Source of the DNA: Flavobacteriaceae bacterium | Lineage (GTDB): Bacteria > Bacteroidota > Bacteroidia > Flavobacteriales > Flavobacteriaceae | Assembly: GCA_947377425.1 (NCBI GenBank) | Contig: CANCFZ010000089.1 | Coordinates: 1-9,177, forward strand | Length of the DNA stretch: 9,177 nt | Direction: 5' to 3' | Shown: positions 1 to 6,821 of the stretch, in pieces | How positions within the stretch are numbered: position 1 is the first letter of the stretch | How the letters are laid out: each line of letters opens with the position of its first letter | Program-made: the position numbers and the translations under genes | Notes under the pieces: generated by a model | What the model was told of the DNA's origin: nothing | The model's input: only the letters and a program-made list of their open reading frames with translations | The model's database searches: none

Positions 1-1214
1 TAGTAGTAGCAATCGTCGTTTACTGTAGCTTGATAATCCGATTCACCAACTTTCTTATAGGTTTTGTTTTTGAAGTTGATATCATAAAATACATTATAAC
101 TCCTTCCATATCGAAGATGTGAAAAAGTAAATACAACGTGTGCTAAACTATTGATAGAGTCATAACTTGCGTGAATATCAGTCAGTTTTGTTCGGCTTTT
201 ACTTTCATATTCATCTCTAGCACGTTTTCTTCCAGACTTTGTTGAATTTTCGTCAGTAAAAGAATCGAAATATTCCTCTTTTTGTTTTTTGTGATACTCT
301 TTTCGCTCCTCAGCATTTTTCCAAAAACTAAAATTTGAAATAGTTTCTTCATCTATAAATTTTTGATAATTATAGAGTGTAACTGTATAAGTACTATCGT
401 TATTTATTCCAAATGGTTTGCCTTTATTAATTTTTATCTGAAATTTCTTATTTGCATATCCATCTCCTTTTTGCTTGAAATTTGGCGAATAACTCTCGTT
501 AGTTGTGCTTGAACTTTTATTAAAATCTGTTAGTACTTCTCTCCCAAAATCTGTTTTTGTAAGTGTTTCATAACTTGACCGTGCGGCAACTTTTGCATCA
601 TTTATAGTTATTACATTTGGCTTGATTCCCCATAAGTATAAGAAGTTTTTAGTCGAACTACTAAACTGCATTTTCACATCTTCAGCTCTATCAGTCATTG
701 TATAAACACCATTGGGTGCCGGAATCGTTATACTTTGAATTTGTAGTTTTCCTTTATTTTGATGTTTGAATTTTTCTTTTTCTTTATTAACAGAGTTCCA
801 GAAAATTTCATTTGCTATTGGATTGTTATTAGCATCAAAATATTTTACATCAATTCCTATATTCTCTTTAAAAATTCCTTTCATTGAATATCCGTTTGTC
901 AAAATGTAATTTCCTTCTCCATCTAAAAACCCATTCTTCATTTTGCCTAAATATTTTGTTCCGTCAGCATAATTAAATAGGCAATTTCCAGTTCTTATAT
1001 TTGCAACCCAATCTCCAATATATACATCACCATTTATCCAAGTATAGGTTCCTTTTCCTTCAAAATTTCCATCTTTCCAACTTCCAGAATAGCTATTTCC
1101 ATTCTCAAAAACAAAGGTTCCGATACCATTTAAACAATCACCAGAAGAACATTTTTGAGCAATTGTAGTTACTGAATAACAATATATTATGAATAATAAT
1201 AGTAGCTTTTTCAT
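1..1214 (-). CDS. Exported MORN_1-repeat protein, 3' end beyond the left window edge
   Basis: The gene starts at the ATG ending at 1214 and its frame stays open to the left edge, giving at least 404 residues without a stop, so the C-terminus is missing. The N-terminus MKKLLLLF...TTIAQ is a Sec signal peptide of about 19 residues. Mature residues about 22-125 hold four to five classical MORN motifs, with cores such as FENGNSYSGSWKDG, TWINGDVYIGDW and YADGTKYLGKMKNG. They open with a cassette KCSSGDCLNGIG that holds two cysteines and recurs in the gene upstream. After the MORN block comes a long region rich in K, E, N and S with no motif I recognise. MORN arrays are usually beta-hairpin scaffolds for protein or lipid binding, so a periplasmic or surface scaffold role is inferred. 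A 73-base gap separates it from the PDZ-MORN-TPR gene; the two may be co-transcribed. The MORN call is firm, the function unknown. Confidence 0.85.
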   Translation of the reverse strand, partial: MKKLLLLFIIYCYSVTTIAQKCSSGDCLNGIGTFVFENGNSYSGSWKDGNFEGKGTYTWINGDVYIGDWVANIRTGNCLFNYADGTKYLGKMKNGFLDGEGNYILTNGYSMKGIFKENIGIDVKYFDANNNPIANEIFWNSVNKEKEKFKHQNKGKLQIQSITIPAPNGVYTMTDRAEDVKMQFSSSTKNFLYLWGIKPNVITINDAKVAARSSYETLTKTDFGREVLTDFNKSSSTTNESYSPNFKQKGDGYANKKFQIKINKGKPFGINNDSTYTVTLYNYQKFIDEETISNFSFWKNAEERKEYHKKQKEEYFDSFTDENSTKSGRKRARDEYESKSRTKLTDIHASYDSINSLAHVVFTFSHLRYGRSYNVFYDINFKNKTYKKVGESDYQATVNDDCYY

Positions 1215-1287
1215 TTTTATAAATTTATGGTTGTCCTAAAAAAAGTTATAGTTTAATTTCGTTTTATTCGTTATAAAAACATTTTTT

Positions 1288-2295
1288 TTAATCTGTATAA
1301 ACTCTATTGCCACTACTATCGTTGTAATAATGATGAAATTCAACAGGATTTGTTTGGTGTAATGCTTTTGCTTTTTCATAATTTTCATTAATTGTTCTAT
1401 CAATTTCATCATTTGGATCGACTTCTTTTTCGCTATTTTCTTCTTCCAAAATTCTTTCATCTTCAATTTGTTGGGCATTAATTAGAATTTCTCTGCCTTC
1501 TATTTTAGCTTGCGCTTTGTCTATTTCACTTGAGTCAAATGGAGCCAATTGTCTAGCTTTATCAAAATCATTTTGAGCTGCCGTAGCATTTCCTAATTTA
1601 TAATTAGCTAGTGCTCTATCTATATAAGCACGTGATAAATTTGGGAAAATTCTAATGGCTTCGTTACTTAAGGCTAAAGCTTTTTTAAGATTTACTTCTT
1701 TTGTCACACCCAAACCAAAGGTTAAAATCATTGCTTCAAATCGCAAATCTCTATATTCGTCATAACCATTTTGGCTTCGAACAGCATCTTTTCCATTAAT
1801 AGTTGAAGTGTCTATTTGATCGGCAATATAATTGGGTTGCAAATGAGATGTTGCAAATTGGTGTTTGTTTGGATCAATATATTTTCCGTTTTTGAATTCT
1901 CCTTCGATAGTTTTTCCGTTTTCAAAACGATAAATACCGTTCCCATTTATACAATCACCAGAAATACATCTTTCAAGAAATAAATCTTTTTCTATTCGCG
2001 AAAATTTCAAGTTTATAATTTTTCTATTTCTGGAAAACTCAAAAGTAGCTTCATCTTGCTGCAACTGAGCAAGAATGTTCCCAATTTCTTGGTTTGTTTT
2101 GCCAGGAAGGACAATGTTGTTTATTTTTAGCCATAAATCATCGACCTTTACACCTGCTTTTTCAGCTGGTCCAATTGTAAAAACTTTGGAAATAAATAAT
2201 TTTTCTTGAGTATTTGTAAATACAAAACCAAAACTTTTTTGAGCCTGAAGTTGACCAATAAAACTTAAAAATGCAATCAATATAATTTTTTTCAT
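1288..2295 (-). CDS. Exported PDZ-MORN-TPR protein
   Basis: This encodes 335 residues starting at the ATG ending at 2295. Residues 1-18 form a Sec signal peptide (cleavage near QLQA/QK). Residues about 22-100 look like a PDZ domain, with the typical core GPAEKAGVKVDDLWLKINN followed by a strand-helix pattern. Residues 110-138 hold one MORN motif (CISGDCINGNG, then FENGKTIEGEFKNG). Residues about 203-255 form a TPR-like helical pair (KKALALSNEAIRIFPNLSRA, then YIDRALANYKLGNATAAQND), ending in the usual proline after the repeat. Residues 275-300 are strongly acidic. PDZ and TPR modules bind peptides or proteins, so an envelope adaptor or scaffold is a reasonable inference; there is no protease or other catalytic domain. 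The cysteine-bearing MORN cassette matches that of the next gene downstream. A 74-base gap before it may hold its own promoter. Confidence 0.87.
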   Translation of the reverse strand: MKKIILIAFLSFIGQLQAQKSFGFVFTNTQEKLFISKVFTIGPAEKAGVKVDDLWLKINNIVLPGKTNQEIGNILAQLQQDEATFEFSRNRKIINLKFSRIEKDLFLERCISGDCINGNGIYRFENGKTIEGEFKNGKYIDPNKHQFATSHLQPNYIADQIDTSTINGKDAVRSQNGYDEYRDLRFEAMILTFGLGVTKEVNLKKALALSNEAIRIFPNLSRAYIDRALANYKLGNATAAQNDFDKARQLAPFDSSEIDKAQAKIEGREILINAQQIEDERILEEENSEKEVDPNDEIDRTINENYEKAKALHQTNPVEFHHYYNDSSGNRVYTD

Positions 2296-2318
2296 TTTAA
2301 CAAATTTTAAATAATATT

Positions 2319-2349
2319 CAAAATTGCAACAATCTAAAATCTATTTCAA
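2319..2349 (-). promoter_or_regulatory. Weak promoter candidate before the PDZ-MORN-TPR gene
   Basis: On the minus strand TTG (2349-2347) is followed after 20 bases by CAATTTTG (2326-2319), which matches the Bacteroidota TAnnTTTG element except in its first base. A start near 2313 would give a leader of about 18 bases. The gap of 74 bases before this gene leaves room for a promoter, but the evidence is weak. Confidence 0.2.
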
Positions 2350-2367
2350 TACGAAAAACAACGTATT
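2348..2367 (-). terminator. Weak hairpin after the WG-repeat gene
   Basis: AATACG (2348-2353) and CGTATT (2362-2367) form a 6-bp perfect stem with an 8-base loop, starting only 2 bases after the stop codon of the WG-repeat gene. A strong U-tract is missing on the transcribed strand, so it is at best a weak terminator or an mRNA 3' end structure of the MORN_2/WG operon. It overlaps the -33 element proposed for the next gene. Confidence 0.22.
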
Positions 2368-2369
2368 TT

Positions 2370-3653
2370 TTATTGAACACTATTCGGTACTGATTGCCAT
2401 AGAATTTTACCTGTTTTATCTATTAATTTGGAACGATATGTATTGGTTTTTTTGTCATATAGTTTTACAATAGTTCGTCCGTTTTCAAAAGGTTGGATTT
2501 CTGATGCAGAATTTGGCCCGAAAGAAATAACTAGTTTTCCTTTTTTGTTAATGAATCCTTTTGGAGTTGGGCAAAGCCCTTCATAAAAAGTAAAATATCT
2601 TTTATAATAAGCTCCGGCAGTTGTTTTATTGTTCTGAAATGGAATGACGAGGTTGAAATTTTTATCTACAAATCCAAAAGAGTACATTTCGTTATCGCCA
2701 CCAAAATCTTCTATTTTGGCGACTGCAGCCATTCCTTCTTTGAAATCGAGAGCTTCATTAAAATGTTTTTGAGTGGCTTGATAACCTGTTTTATCAATAA
2801 AAGTCTTGTCGAAAAACCCATCTTTATTTGCAGGAAGCGAAACTACGGCAAAACCTTCAGAGAAATTTTGTACTTCTTGATACGTGCACCCAATAACCAA
2901 CTTTCCAGATTTGTCAATAAATCCGTATTTGCCATCTTTGTTTTTTACGGCAGCCAAATCCTCAAAAAATGGTTCTGCCCAAGACCATTCTTGAGAAATA
3001 ACCATTTTACCTGTTTTATCAATGAAACCCCACAAACCAGTATTATCTGAATATTCATCGACAAATTCTGAATTATTGTTTTTGATTGCCAATCCGTCAT
3101 TAAAATCATATAAACGTCCAACTGAAAAAGGAATTACTAATTTTCCTGCTTGATCAATTGCTCCGAACTGATAACCTTCTTTTTCTACAATTGCCAGTCC
3201 ATCACTGTAATCGTAAATAGTCCAATCACAAAACGGAACAATTATTTTTCCGGTTTTGTCGATTACTGCAAATTTGTCGTTTCCAACTGCAAATCGGTTT
3301 TCGATAATTGCCAAACCGTCAAAAAATTCGTGAATGTAGGGTGCGTTTTCAAATTGCGGTTCCACAACCCAGTTGCCCGTAACCTTGCTCAAATAACCCA
3401 TTTTATTAGTTTTTTTATCAAGACCACAAATCAAATCTTCGGTGGATTTTCTACCAAAATTTTCTCCATCATAATTAGAATCTTCGTAAATCTTTATTCC
3501 TTTGAACGATTTGATGACTTTACCCGTAGGCGATAACAAAACATATTCTTCGCCATCACGGTGATTTTCGTTTTTATTTTCGGCTAGAATATTTTGTGCA
3601 TTACAAACATTTTGAAATGTAATAAAAAGTAATAAAATTATAGTTTTTTTCAT
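2370..3653 (-). CDS. Exported WG-repeat protein
   Basis: This encodes 427 residues. I place the start at the ATG ending at 3653 because it begins a clean signal peptide (MKKTIILLLF...NVCNA/Q); the frame is open 37 codons further, but that extension is basic, lacks signal-peptide character and would overlap the upstream gene by almost 100 bases. The mature protein is an array of about nine WG (KWG) repeats, seen as recurring GFIDKTGK(L/M)VI cores at about residues 86, 128, 163, 208, 243, 284, 326, 365 and 409, each followed by an F.(E/D)GLA(A/V)(V/I) strand. Aromatic-glycine pairs are kept in several units (WGFIDKTG, YGFIDKSG, FGFVDKNF). WG repeats are thought to form beta-rich binding arrays; no enzymatic activity is expected. 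The gene lies 13 bases after the third MORN_2 paralogue, so it is probably the last gene of that operon. Ligand and role are unknown. Confidence 0.9.
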   Translation of the reverse strand: MKKTIILLLFITFQNVCNAQNILAENKNENHRDGEEYVLLSPTGKVIKSFKGIKIYEDSNYDGENFGRKSTEDLICGLDKKTNKMGYLSKVTGNWVVEPQFENAPYIHEFFDGLAIIENRFAVGNDKFAVIDKTGKIIVPFCDWTIYDYSDGLAIVEKEGYQFGAIDQAGKLVIPFSVGRLYDFNDGLAIKNNNSEFVDEYSDNTGLWGFIDKTGKMVISQEWSWAEPFFEDLAAVKNKDGKYGFIDKSGKLVIGCTYQEVQNFSEGFAVVSLPANKDGFFDKTFIDKTGYQATQKHFNEALDFKEGMAAVAKIEDFGGDNEMYSFGFVDKNFNLVIPFQNNKTTAGAYYKRYFTFYEGLCPTPKGFINKKGKLVISFGPNSASEIQPFENGRTIVKLYDKKTNTYRSKLIDKTGKILWQSVPNSVQ

Positions 3654-3666
3654 TTTAAATTTACGA

Positions 3667-4461
3667 TTATTTCTTTTCTTCGTTTTGATCATAATTGATA
3701 ATAATTGCAGTTTTTGGTGTTCCATTTTCATAATATTCTTTAGTTTCTCCAATGATTTTGTCATCTTTATAATTAGTTTCAGATTTCAATTGACCATTTT
3801 CGTAATATTTTTGTGAAAGTCCATTTCTTATATCATTTATATAATTTTCTTGAATTTTGATTTTCCCGTTAATATAATATTCTTTTCCAAAACCTGTCAA
3901 GTCTCCTTCTATAAAAGGCATTTCATATTGCAATTCACCAGTTTCAATATAAATCTTTTCAATACCATTTTTTTTTCCATTTGTGAAAATTGTAATCGAT
4001 TTTATACTTCCATTTTCAAAATATTCTCTGTGATTTCCATTTATTTGATTGTTAGCATAAGGCGATTCATATTTTAGAGTTCCATTTTCGTAATATCCTT
4101 GTTCAATTCCTGTTTTTTCGTCATTTACAAACTGAATTTTACCTAACAGTTTTCCGCTTTCATAGTATGTTTTATAAATTCCGTTTGCCTTGTCGTTTTT
4201 ATAATTCAACTCATATTTTACAGTTCCATTTTCATGAAATTCTTTTACAATTCCTTCTCGTTTGTTATCGACATTGGTTTCTAGCAACTTTAATTTTCCG
4301 TTTTCATAATATTCTTTTGCAATGCCATTTTTCATTCCATTTCTATATGGAATTTCAAATTTTAGTTGCCCGTTTGGATAAAAATCTTTTTTGGTTTCGG
4401 TTTGTGCATTTGCAGAAAAACAAAAGACAATAATTAACAATCTAACTAACTTTTTCATCAT
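3667..4461 (-). CDS. Exported MORN_2-repeat protein (YwqK-like), third of three paralogues
   Basis: This encodes 264 residues with ten consecutive 24-residue MORN_2 repeats (for example AKEYYENGKLKLLETNVDNK) after a signal peptide that ends CFSANAQ at residue 20. There are two consecutive ATG codons. The first, ending at 4461, overlaps the upstream stop by one base (TAATG); the second, ending at 4458, would give an MKK start like its paralogues, so the true start is ambiguous by one codon. The C-terminal cap (DDKIIGETKEYYENG) matches the caps of the two upstream paralogues, which supports descent by duplication. The family is often named after B. subtilis YwqK, described as the antitoxin of the YwqJK module, but this copy should be exported and no YwqJ-like toxin is seen nearby, so that role should not be assumed. 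Translational coupling with the upstream paralogue is likely. Confidence 0.9.
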   Translation of the reverse strand: MMKKLVRLLIIVFCFSANAQTETKKDFYPNGQLKFEIPYRNGMKNGIAKEYYENGKLKLLETNVDNKREGIVKEFHENGTVKYELNYKNDKANGIYKTYYESGKLLGKIQFVNDEKTGIEQGYYENGTLKYESPYANNQINGNHREYFENGSIKSITIFTNGKKNGIEKIYIETGELQYEMPFIEGDLTGFGKEYYINGKIKIQENYINDIRNGLSQKYYENGQLKSETNYKDDKIIGETKEYYENGTPKTAIIINYDQNEEKK

Positions 4462-6294
4462 TATTTATTTTTTGGAACAAACAGTTTGCCGTCTTCTTCA
4501 TAAACTTTGGCGTCTCCAATTTGTTCATCATTAACATATTCGGTTTCAAATTTTATTTTGCCATTTTTGTAATAAATTTTCTCCGTTCCGTTTAGTTTTC
4601 CGTCTACATAATTTTGTTCTAGAAATAAAATACCATTTTCAAAATAGGCTTTTTCAGCACCATTTTGTTTATCATTTATATTAGTAATCTCTCTTTTCAA
4701 CTTGCCATTTTCAAAATATTGTCGTTGAAAACCATCTCTTTTATTCATTTTATATTCTGTTTCAAATTCTAGTTTGCCACTTTTATAAAATATTTTTTCG
4801 ATACCGTCAATTTTATTATCCGTGTATGGAATCAATTTATGTGTCTTACCATTTTCGTAATACACTTTCTTAATACCAGTTAGAGAATCATTTACAAAAG
4901 TTGCTTGAGATTCCATTTTTCCACTAAAAAAAAATCTTGTTTCTAAACCATTGAGACTGTTATTTGTCCAAGTTGTTTTGCTTTCTATTTTACCATTTCT
5001 AAAATAATCAATCACAATTCCGTTTATGCTTCCATTTATAACTGGAGTTATTGATGTTTTTTTTCTATCATTGGAATACTTTTTTATAGTTCCGTTAATT
5101 TCGCCATTCACATAAGTCGTTTCTTTTTTGATATTGCCATTTTCAAAATATTCTTTGGCAACACCATTTTCTTTATCGTTTAAAAATGGAATTTCATATT
5201 TAGGTTTTCCGTCTTCGTAAAATCCCTTAGAAATCCCATTTTCTTTACCATCAATATGGTTTTTAATCATACTTAATTGTCCATTTTCATAATATTCTTT
5301 ATAAAAACCCTTGTCAATACTTTCAAAATTATTGTATGATTCGGTTCGAATTTTTCCATCATCATAATAAGTTTTTATTGTATCTTGTGCATTAGCGGCA
5401 ATACAAAAAATAAAAATTAGTACTGTTAAAAAATATTTTTTCATATTAGTTTTGTTTTAATTTTCCGTTTTCGTCATATTCCTTGCTTTCGCCAACTTGT
5501 TCATCGTTAATACATTTGGCTTCCCATTTCAATAGACCGTTTTCGTAGTATTCTTTTAGATAACCATTTTTCTTGTTATTCACATAATCAACAGTAAAAT
5601 TCAGTTTCCCACTTTCAAAATAACCTCTTAAAACTCCTTCAATATTGTTGTTTTGGTATGGAATTACTTTATACAATTTACCTTCGGAATCAAAATATTC
5701 TTTTGCTTCGCCGTTTTTATTGTTATTGAAATAAGGAATTTCTAATTTTAGTTTTTCGGAATCAAAATATTCTTTAACAATTCCTTCAATTTGATCATTT
5801 TTGAACGGAATTTCTACTTTTAATTTTCCGTTTTCAGAAAATCTTTTTTCAATACCATTTTTTTTATTTTCACTGAAATTTACTTGATATTTTATATTGC
5901 CATTTTCATAATATTCTGTCAAAATTCCGTTTGTGATATTGTCTTTGAAAGGTTCTTCGAGCAATATTTTCCCAGATACATAATAGGTTTTCACCATTCC
6001 ATTAATTTGATTATCTTGATAAGGCGTTTCTTTTTTTATTTTACCTTCCGACCCTTCGGAATCGAAATATTCAATAGCTTTTCCATTTCTAGAATCATAA
6101 ATATAGGTTTCTTCATATTGCAATTTCCCGCTTTCAAAATAGACTTTTGAAACTCCATTTATGAAAATTCCAGTGTATGGAATTTCGGTTTTTACATTTC
6201 CATTTTCGTAATATTCTTTGGCAATCGTTTTGGAATTTGCAACAGGATTTGGAATTTCACTTTTCAAATTTCCGTTTGAATAATAGGTTTTCAC
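3670..6294 (-). repeat. 72-bp periodic coding repeats spanning three MORN_2 genes
   Basis: The repeat arrays of the three paralogues (5449-6294, 4464-5378, 3670-4392) show a 72-bp period in the DNA, matching the 24-residue protein unit. For example, the CCATTTT/CCGTTAA landmark recurs at 3722, 3794 and 3866, and TTCGGAATC recurs at 5683 and 5755. The units have diverged in sequence, and the arrays are interrupted only by the short signal-peptide and junction regions. I count about 12, 13 and 10 units. Such arrays can expand or contract by recombination. Confidence 0.85.
4461..5444 (-). CDS. Exported MORN_2-repeat protein (YwqK-like), second of three paralogues
   Basis: This encodes 327 residues starting at the ATG ending at 5444. 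A signal peptide (MKKYFLTVLIFIFCIAANA/Q) is followed by about thirteen 24-residue MORN_2 repeats, the largest number of the three paralogues. Most units keep the Y(Y/F)ENGK(L/I)K...NG core, but unit 5 (IKKYSNDRKKTSITPVINGS) has lost the central N-G and is the most divergent. The last unit (DEQIGDAKVYEEDGKL) matches the C-terminal cap of the upstream copy. The stop overlaps the first ATG of the downstream copy, and only one base separates its start from the stop of the upstream copy. MORN_2 arrays are predicted to be elongated beta-hairpin stacks, so a binding or scaffold role in the periplasm or at the surface is inferred. The YwqK antitoxin name reflects only the repeat family. Confidence 0.9.
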   Translation of the reverse strand: MKKYFLTVLIFIFCIAANAQDTIKTYYDDGKIRTESYNNFESIDKGFYKEYYENGQLSMIKNHIDGKENGISKGFYEDGKPKYEIPFLNDKENGVAKEYFENGNIKKETTYVNGEINGTIKKYSNDRKKTSITPVINGSINGIVIDYFRNGKIESKTTWTNNSLNGLETRFFFSGKMESQATFVNDSLTGIKKVYYENGKTHKLIPYTDNKIDGIEKIFYKSGKLEFETEYKMNKRDGFQRQYFENGKLKREITNINDKQNGAEKAYFENGILFLEQNYVDGKLNGTEKIYYKNGKIKFETEYVNDEQIGDAKVYEEDGKLFVPKNK

Positions 6295-6363
6295 CAAATC
6301 ATTTTGTGCATTTGCAGAAAGGCAAAAGATTGATATTGCTAGAATTATAAGTTGTTTTTTCAT
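5446..6363 (-). CDS. Exported MORN_2-repeat protein (YwqK-like), first of three paralogues
   Basis: This encodes 305 residues from the ATG ending at 6363. A signal peptide (MKKQLIILAISIFCLSANA/Q) precedes about twelve MORN_2 repeats, mostly 24 residues long (for example VKEYFDSEKLKLEIPYFNNN). Unit 4 is longer because of an internal SEG duplication (EYFDSEGSEGK). Units 8 and 9 both carry EYFDSE and are nearly identical in their DNA, a sign of recent unit duplication or conversion. The C-terminal cap DEQVGESKEYDENGKL is shared with the two following genes. It starts only two bases after the stop of the 139-residue lipoprotein gene, so the two are almost certainly co-transcribed. The role is unknown; an extracytoplasmic scaffold or immunity-type protein are both possible. 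Confidence 0.9.
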   Translation of the reverse strand: MKKQLIILAISIFCLSANAQNDLVKTYYSNGNLKSEIPNPVANSKTIAKEYYENGNVKTEIPYTGIFINGVSKVYFESGKLQYEETYIYDSRNGKAIEYFDSEGSEGKIKKETPYQDNQINGMVKTYYVSGKILLEEPFKDNITNGILTEYYENGNIKYQVNFSENKKNGIEKRFSENGKLKVEIPFKNDQIEGIVKEYFDSEKLKLEIPYFNNNKNGEAKEYFDSEGKLYKVIPYQNNNIEGVLRGYFESGKLNFTVDYVNNKKNGYLKEYYENGLLKWEAKCINDEQVGESKEYDENGKLKQN

Positions 6364-6365
6364 CT

Positions 6366-6785
6366 TTATTCGATTGTAAATGAATACGTTTCTAATTTTT
6401 TCTTGGTTTTTTGGAAATAAATACTGTCTTTGGTTTTAATTTTAGTCGATAAAACTTCAAACGTTTCAATATTGGTTTCACCAGATTTTATGGCTTCATA
6501 AATTTCAAAATAGGTTGTTATTCCGCCATCTGTTCCATCATTTAATTCTTGGTTCTTTAGTTTTTTGAAATAATTTGCATCCACTATTTTTGGATAACTT
6601 GGTTCAGGATATTCATTTCTATCAATTCCTTCTCGTTCGTAATGACTAAACACAATTGTTTCGCCAATTTTGAGTTTATTATTATGATTAGCAATTGGTT
6701 GCAAATGATTACTCAAAATACTTTCGACTGTTGGCTTGCAAGAAATTAGTGTTATTACTAGTAAAATGGCAATTTTTTTTTTCAT
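6366..6785 (-). CDS. Small putative lipoprotein of unknown function, first gene of the MORN_2 operon
   Basis: This encodes 139 residues from the ATG ending at 6785. The N-terminus MKKKIAILLVITLISCK is a lipoprotein signal peptide with Cys16 as the lipidated residue (lipobox LISC). The remaining 123 residues look beta-rich. A GETIVF strand near residue 42 and a TTYFEIYEAIKSGETNIETF segment around residues 90-110 resemble the strand pattern of small Ig-like domains such as chagasin-type inhibitors, but the NPTTGY-like loop of that family is absent, so I do not assign it. It sits 2 bases before the first MORN_2 gene and 36 bases after the preceding gene. It is probably anchored in the outer or inner membrane facing the periplasm or surface. 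I do not recognise the family. Confidence 0.8.
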   Translation of the reverse strand: MKKKIAILLVITLISCKPTVESILSNHLQPIANHNNKLKIGETIVFSHYEREGIDRNEYPEPSYPKIVDANYFKKLKNQELNDGTDGGITTYFEIYEAIKSGETNIETFEVLSTKIKTKDSIYFQKTKKKLETYSFTIE

Positions 6786-6821
6786 TTTAGGTCATTGGAA
6801 TTGTTGTGTTTATTTAGTTGA

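Noticed and set aside
1215..1287. Promoter or terminator in the gap before the truncated MORN gene
   Set aside because: The imperfect hairpin GTTTTATTCGTTATAAAAAC at 1261-1280 has a bulge and no U-tract, and TAACTTTT near 1238-1245 has no -33 partner at a suitable distance, so neither is supported.
1236..1478. A minus-strand frame of 80 codons overlapping the 3' end of the PDZ-MORN-TPR gene
   Set aside because: It is lysine-rich, low in complexity and almost entirely inside a well-supported gene in another frame.
3150..3536. A plus-strand reading frame of 128 codons opposite the WG-repeat gene
   Set aside because: It is antisense to a strongly supported repeat gene and has no domain or signal peptide; its openness follows from the codon pattern of the repeats on the other strand. 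The same holds for plus-strand frames at 2763-3050, 3850-4077, 4167-4433, 5884-6150 and 6736-6924.
3654..3764. N-terminal extension of the WG-repeat protein to an ATG ending at 3764
   Set aside because: The extra 37 residues are basic and low in complexity, overlap the upstream MORN_2 gene by nearly 100 bases, and would bury the signal peptide that starts at the ATG ending at 3653.
3670..6294. CRISPR array or non-coding satellite as an explanation of the 72-bp period
   Set aside because: The repeats are degenerate, have no constant spacers and keep an open reading frame with a conserved 24-residue protein motif, so they are coding repeats.
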